DNA of 64,000 bases from Catenulispora sp. EB89 (GTDB taxonomy: Bacteria; Actinomycetota; Actinomycetes; Streptomycetales; Catenulisporaceae): the NCBI RefSeq assembly GCF_041261445.1, contig NZ_JBGCCU010000008.1, positions 248,001-312,000 of the forward strand, read 5' to 3'. How positions within the stretch are numbered: the stretch's first letter is position 1; each line of letters opens with the position of its first letter. The translations under genes and the position numbers were made by a program. Below, piece after piece: positions 60,310 through 64,000 of the stretch. The notes below the pieces were generated by a model, which saw nothing but the letters and a program-made list of their open reading frames with translations, had not been told where the DNA came from and ran no database searches.

Positions 60310-63183
60310 ATGATGGCGGCGCCGCTTCGCGGCCGTAGCAAGCCCATGACCCGGGTCCTGTCGACGGTGCGCGGGGCGTTCCGCAGCGGCGCGTCGGCCG
60401 TGGTGGTGGTGTCCGGGCCCGGCGGGATCGGGAAGTCGGCGCTGGTGAACCAGGCCTGCTGGGAGGCCGCCGCGATGGGGGCGCGGGTGGTGCACGCCGT
60501 GTGCGACCCGGTCGCGCGGGTCAGCCCCGGCGCGCCGGTGATCGCCGCGCTGCGGGCCGGTCCGGAACCGCTGGTCGGCGGGGACGAGTACGAGCGGATC
60601 CTGCGGGCCCGCGACGAGCCGCTGCTGCTCGGCGAGCGGATCGCGGCCGTGCTGGAGGCTGCCGCGGGTGACGCGCCGCTGGTGGTGGCGGTGGACGACC
60701 TCCAGCAGGCGGACCGGGTCAGCCTGTTCGTGATCAGGACCCTGATGGGACGCTTGATCGGGCTGCCGGTGGTGTGGATGTTCGCCGCGCGCGAGGAGCA
60801 GGCCGCGCTGGCGTTGCTCGGGGCGCAGCGGTGCCGGGTCGAGCTGGTCCCGCTCGGGCCGCTGGCCGCCGCCGACGTGACGGCGATCGCGATGGACCGG
60901 CTCGGGCACGCGCCGGACGAGCAGCTGCGGGACCTGGTCGGGGCGGCCGGTGGGAATCCGCTGCTGGCGGTGCAGATTCTGCACAGCGTGATCCGCGCCG
61001 GGACTGCGGGCGCGACGGCGTCGGCGGGGTCGGCAGGGTCGGCGGGAGCAGCAGGGATTGCGGGGTCGGCAGGCTCGGCGGAGGGGTCGGCCCGAAGTGT
61101 GCCGCTGGAGTTCACGGCGGTCATCGCGCAGCGGCTCGCGGAGCTGTCGGACGCGACGCGGGATCTGGCGGCGCTGATCGCGGTCGCGGGTCGGCCGCTG
61201 CCGCTGCGCGTCGTGACCGCGCTTATGCCGCAGCTCCCTGATACCGGCTGGGAGACGGTCCTGGCCGAGGCACGGGACTCCGGGCTCGTCCAGGCGGCGG
61301 AATCGGCGGATGCGGCCGGCTCCGCGCTGGCCCCGACCCACCACCTGGTCAGCGAAGCGGTCTGCGCGGCCCTGCCGGAAGACACAGTCCGCGCCTGGCA
61401 TCTCCGCCTGTCCAGGCACTACCTGCACGCGGCCGGAGACCCGTTCGCGGCGGCGGTCCACGTCCGCGCGGCCGTCACCATCGGCGACATCGCCGGCGCC
61501 GAGGTGCTGCTCACCGCCGCCGAGCAGCTGACCGCCGCCTCCCCGGACGACGCCGCCGACCTGGCCGCCGAGGCCTTCGCCGCCGTCACCCCCGACCTCC
61601 CCGAGTGGCTCGGCGTCGGCCGCCGGTGCCTGGCGGTGCTGCGCCGCACCGAGCGCGCCGACGAGGCGATCGCCGTGGCCGACGCGATCCTGGCCCGGGT
61701 CGACGACCCGGACCTGGCCGGCGCGGTCGAGGCCCAGGCGTCGTCGGCGCTGTGGGTCGCCGGCCGCCTCGAGGAGCTGCTGGCCCGCACCGGCCGGGTG
61801 CTGGACGGCGCTGATCCGGGCCGCGAGGTGGCGGCGCGGCTGTCGGCGGTGCGGGCCCTGGCCCACACCCGGCTGGCGACCGGCGAAGACGCGGCCCGCG
61901 AGGCGTCGGCGGCGCTGGACCTGGCGCGCGCCAGCGGCGACGCCGAGGCCGTGGCGCTCGCGCTGCACGCCGTCGGCCAGGCGGCGCGCAACGAGGGCCG
62001 GCACCACGCGGCGCTGCGCGCGTTCCGCGAGGTGCGGACCACCTCCGCCGGCCACCACCTGGCCGAGGAGATCACCTCGCTGCAGTTCCTGGACCGCTAC
62101 GACCACGCCCAGACGCTGCTCGACGAGGTCCGGGCCGCGCACGGCGACACGGACGGCGCGATCCTGCCGGCGTTGCAGTGCGCGCAGATCTGGCAGGACT
62201 TCAACCTCGGCCGGGGCGACGAGGCCGAGGCCGGGGCGCGGGCGCTGCTGGAGATCGGGCAGCAGCTCGGCAACGGCGTCTACGCCCTGGACGCGGCGAT
62301 CGTGCAGATCTCCGTGGCGCTGCTGCGCGGCGACGCCGTCACCGCCGCCGCCCTCCTGGACTTCGCCGCCGACCTGCCCGGCGCCGACGCGGCGCTGCGC
62401 CGGCCGGGCCTGACCGTGATGCGCGGCTGGCTCGCGGTGGCGCGCGGCGATCTGTCGGGCGCCACCGCCGCGCTGGCGCCGGTGGCGCAGGGGGCGACGC
62501 GCTCGTGCGGGTACTGGCCGTTGTGGCCGTGCTGGATGGGGCTGTTCTACGAGGTCGGCACGGCCGCCGACGACCAGGCCTTCGCGCAGACGGTGGTGGA
62601 CGTGGCCGAACTGGCCGCCGAGCGCACGCCCGGCGTGGCGAGCTTCGAGGGCCTGGCGCTGAACGTCCGCGCCCGCAGCAAGGGCGACCGGGAACTGCTG
62701 CGTCAGTCCGCTGACATCCTCGCGCGCAGCCCGCGCCCGCTGCTGCGCGGCTTCGGCGCGGACTGCCTGGGCCGCGCGCTCCTCGCCGACGGCGACCGCG
62801 GCGCCGGCCTGGCGCTGCTCGACAGCGCCTGGGATCACTACCACTCTGCCGACGCCCGCGTGTACCGGGACAACGTCCACAAGGTGATGCGCGAGGCCGG
62901 GGTCCGGCGCGCCAAGTGGTCCACCGCCACCCCCCGCCCCGACACCGGCACGGACGCCCTGACCGAGGCCGAGCGCCGCGTGGCCCTGCTGGTCGCCGCC
63001 GGGCACTCCAACCGCTCCGCGGCCACCGAGCTCGGGGTGTCGGTGAACACCGTCGGGACGCACCTGCGCTCGGCGTTCGCCAAGCTCGGCGTGCAGTCGC
63101 GGGTGCAGCTGGCGAACGTGCTGCATCGGGAACCCGGCGCCCTCACCTATACAGGTGACGCGAAGTCGCGTGCCGGAATGTGA
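60310..63183 (+). CDS. LAL-type (large ATP-binding LuxR) regulator
   Basis: 957 aa. AAA ATPase with Walker A VSGPGGIGKSAL (about 35-45), Walker B LVVAVDDLQQAD, a long helical TPR-like middle, and a LuxR HTH at about 885-950 (LTEAERRVALLVAAGHSNRS, VSVNTVGTHLRSAFAKLG). Residues about 232-263 are a Gly-Ser-Ala repeat (AGSAGSAGAAGIAGSAGSA) inserted in the ATPase domain. LAL regulators activate secondary metabolism or sugar genes. No target pathway is visible here. Confidence 0.9.
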   Translation: MMAAPLRGRSKPMTRVLSTVRGAFRSGASAVVVVSGPGGIGKSALVNQACWEAAAMGARVVHAVCDPVARVSPGAPVIAALRAGPEPLVGGDEYERILRARDEPLLLGERIAAVLEAAAGDAPLVVAVDDLQQADRVSLFVIRTLMGRLIGLPVVWMFAAREEQAALALLGAQRCRVELVPLGPLAAADVTAIAMDRLGHAPDEQLRDLVGAAGGNPLLAVQILHSVIRAGTAGATASAGSAGSAGAAGIAGSAGSAEGSARSVPLEFTAVIAQRLAELSDATRDLAALIAVAGRPLPLRVVTALMPQLPDTGWETVLAEARDSGLVQAAESADAAGSALAPTHHLVSEAVCAALPEDTVRAWHLRLSRHYLHAAGDPFAAAVHVRAAVTIGDIAGAEVLLTAAEQLTAASPDDAADLAAEAFAAVTPDLPEWLGVGRRCLAVLRRTERADEAIAVADAILARVDDPDLAGAVEAQASSALWVAGRLEELLARTGRVLDGADPGREVAARLSAVRALAHTRLATGEDAAREASAALDLARASGDAEAVALALHAVGQAARNEGRHHAALRAFREVRTTSAGHHLAEEITSLQFLDRYDHAQTLLDEVRAAHGDTDGAILPALQCAQIWQDFNLGRGDEAEAGARALLEIGQQLGNGVYALDAAIVQISVALLRGDAVTAAALLDFAADLPGADAALRRPGLTVMRGWLAVARGDLSGATAALAPVAQGATRSCGYWPLWPCWMGLFYEVGTAADDQAFAQTVVDVAELAAERTPGVASFEGLALNVRARSKGDRELLRQSADILARSPRPLLRGFGADCLGRALLADGDRGAGLALLDSAWDHYHSADARVYRDNVHKVMREAGVRRAKWSTATPRPDTGTDALTEAERRVALLVAAGHSNRSAATELGVSVNTVGTHLRSAFAKLGVQSRVQLANVLHREPGALTYTGDAKSRAGM

Positions 63184-63193
63184 AGCTTGTGCC

Positions 63194-63793
63194 ATGAGCG
63201 AGGACGTGATCACCGGCCCCGACGGCGTGACGCGATGCGCCTGGGCCGGCGGCGGTGACGGTGACGGCAACGGAGATACCGCGATGAGCGCCTACCACGA
63301 CGCGGTCTGGGGCACGCCGACCGTGGCTCCGACCGCGCTGTTCGAGGCGCTGACGCTCGGCGTGTTCGAAGTGGGCATGAGCTGGAAGGTGGTGTTCGGC
63401 AAGCGCGAGGGCCTGCGGCGCGCGTTCCGGGACTTCGACGCCGCCGCCGTCGCGAAGATGACCGGCCGCGACGTGGACCGGCTGGTCGGCGACGCCTCGA
63501 TCATCCGCAGCCGGGCCAAGATCCAGGCCACGCTCGACAACGCCCGCGCGATGGTCTCGGCCTCACCGACGCTGGGCGAGTTGGTGCAGACCTACGCCAG
63601 GCAGCGCCGCCGTGCGCCGCGGATGCTGGCCGATGTGCCGACGTCGACGCCGGACTCCGAAGCGTTCGCGCTGGTGCTGAAGGGGCAGGGCTACCGGTTC
63701 GTCGGGCCGACCAGCGTCTATGCGTTCATGCAGAACGTCGGGGCGGTCAACGACCACGTGAAGGGCTGCTTCCGGGCCGCCGGTGCCGGGTGA
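63194..63793 (+). CDS. tag: DNA-3-methyladenine glycosylase I
   Basis: 199 aa. Zinc-snap residues are present: RCAWA (Cys), YHDAVWGTP (His) and NDHVKGCF (His-x3-Cys). The core FEVGMSWKVVFGKREGLRRA and GYRFVGPTSVYAFMQNVGAV match Tag. A short GGGDGDGNGD insertion separates the first Cys from YHD. It excises alkylated adenine in base-excision repair. Start at 63194, with a weak ribosome site; it follows the LAL gene by 10 bp. Confidence 0.93.
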   Translation: MSEDVITGPDGVTRCAWAGGGDGDGNGDTAMSAYHDAVWGTPTVAPTALFEALTLGVFEVGMSWKVVFGKREGLRRAFRDFDAAAVAKMTGRDVDRLVGDASIIRSRAKIQATLDNARAMVSASPTLGELVQTYARQRRRAPRMLADVPTSTPDSEAFALVLKGQGYRFVGPTSVYAFMQNVGAVNDHVKGCFRAAGAG

Positions 63794-63808
63794 GTCGAGG
63801 CTCGACTC
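63792..63808. terminator. Hairpin at the tag 3' end
   Basis: GAGTCGAG-G-CTCGACTC begins within the tag stop codon and sits between the convergent tag and reductase genes. The loop is very tight, so one or two base pairs would open in RNA. Confidence 0.55.
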
Positions 63809-63812
63809 GGCC

Positions 63813-64000
63813 TCACAGCTCCGCCCGATCGGCCTGCCGCTGCTCGAACACCATCCGCACCGCCGCCGAGCCCTCGCCGACGGCCGCGGCGACCCGCTTC
63901 ACCGACGCGCCGCGGACGTCGCCGATGGCGAAGACGCCCGGGCGGCTGGTCTCGTAGGGGAACGGGGCGCGGGCCTCGGGCGGCAGGTGCTCGAGGTCGC
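63813..64000 (-). CDS. Thioredoxin-reductase-like FAD oxidoreductase (3' end only)
   Basis: Reading the minus strand from 64000 to a stop at 63813-63815 gives about 61 residues: FPYETSRPGVFAIGDVRGAS then VKRVAAAVGEGSAAVRMVFE. The ATGDVR-type FAD-binding motif (GVFAIGDVR) and the following VKRVAAAVGEG helix are hallmarks of the thioredoxin-reductase family. The N-terminal two thirds lie outside the window, so the active-site CxxC and cofactor sites cannot be checked. Confidence 0.75.
   Translation of the reverse strand, partial: DLEHLPPEARAPFPYETSRPGVFAIGDVRGASVKRVAAAVGEGSAAVRMVFEQRQADRAEL

Overview
The window comes from the chromosome of a very GC-rich, mycelial-type actinobacterium. The GC content, frequent GTG/TTG starts, start/stop overlaps (ATGA, GTGA), SARP/AfsR and LAL regulators, CUT1 sugar transporters with no ATPase gene of their own, and large secreted carbohydrate-binding proteins all point that way. 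A relative of Catenulispora or Streptomyces is likely, but this is inference. No rRNA, tRNA, CRISPR array or intact mobile element was seen. All coordinates were read by eye.

1-3.7 kb: the 3' end of a NitT/TauT-type substrate-binding protein, a Met/His-rich membrane protein with an AhpD-like partner, and a DUF3068 surface protein with a CRP-like palindrome upstream. 3.7-16.3 kb: a carbohydrate locus. It has a secreted propeller protein with two malectin domains, a GH64 beta-1,3-glucanase with a CBM32-like domain, a secreted CBM/FN3 protein, a ROK repressor, a CUT1 ABC transporter (two permeases and a lipoprotein) and a second ROK regulator. A 15-bp sequence is shared by the glucanase/CBM intergenic region and the repressor's own promoter, suggesting one regulon for beta-glucan capture, cleavage and uptake.

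16-34 kb: a lipoprotein, a divergent VOC/MarR pair with a palindromic operator, an AIM24 protein, a DrrAB-type exporter, a giant AfsR-like regulator with a Gly-Ser-Ala minisatellite, a MetF-like protein, a mutarotase-like protein, a PadR/membrane-protein operon with its operator, an M20 peptidase, and a NarL-type two-component system divergent from an ABC exporter. 34-42.6 kb: a secreted repeat protein, a membrane-anchored PstS-like protein, a decayed ArsR/MFS operon, a GlxA-type regulator followed by GAPDH, and a DHA2 drug exporter with a 26-bp perfect palindrome in its promoter.

42.8-45.5 kb: a compact cluster of three Roadblock/LC7-like proteins, a PATAN/DUF4388-like protein and a Pro/Gly-rich protein, without the GTPase or kinase that normally accompanies such modules. 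I consider this the best candidate for an undescribed signalling system. 45.7-64 kb: LysR/EamA, two small secreted proteins, a pentapeptide protein, a GNAT enzyme, a WGR plus beta-propeller protein, a second two-component system, a P450, a mannonate-dehydratase-like gene broken by a 5-bp tandem duplication, an alpha/beta hydrolase lacking its catalytic His next to a TetR regulator with twin operators, an ECF sigma factor overlapping a membrane-anchored partner, a LAL regulator, a Tag glycosylase, and the 3' end of a thioredoxin-reductase-like gene.

An unusual theme is that many regulators here carry simple-repeat, low-complexity insertions inside or between otherwise conserved domains.
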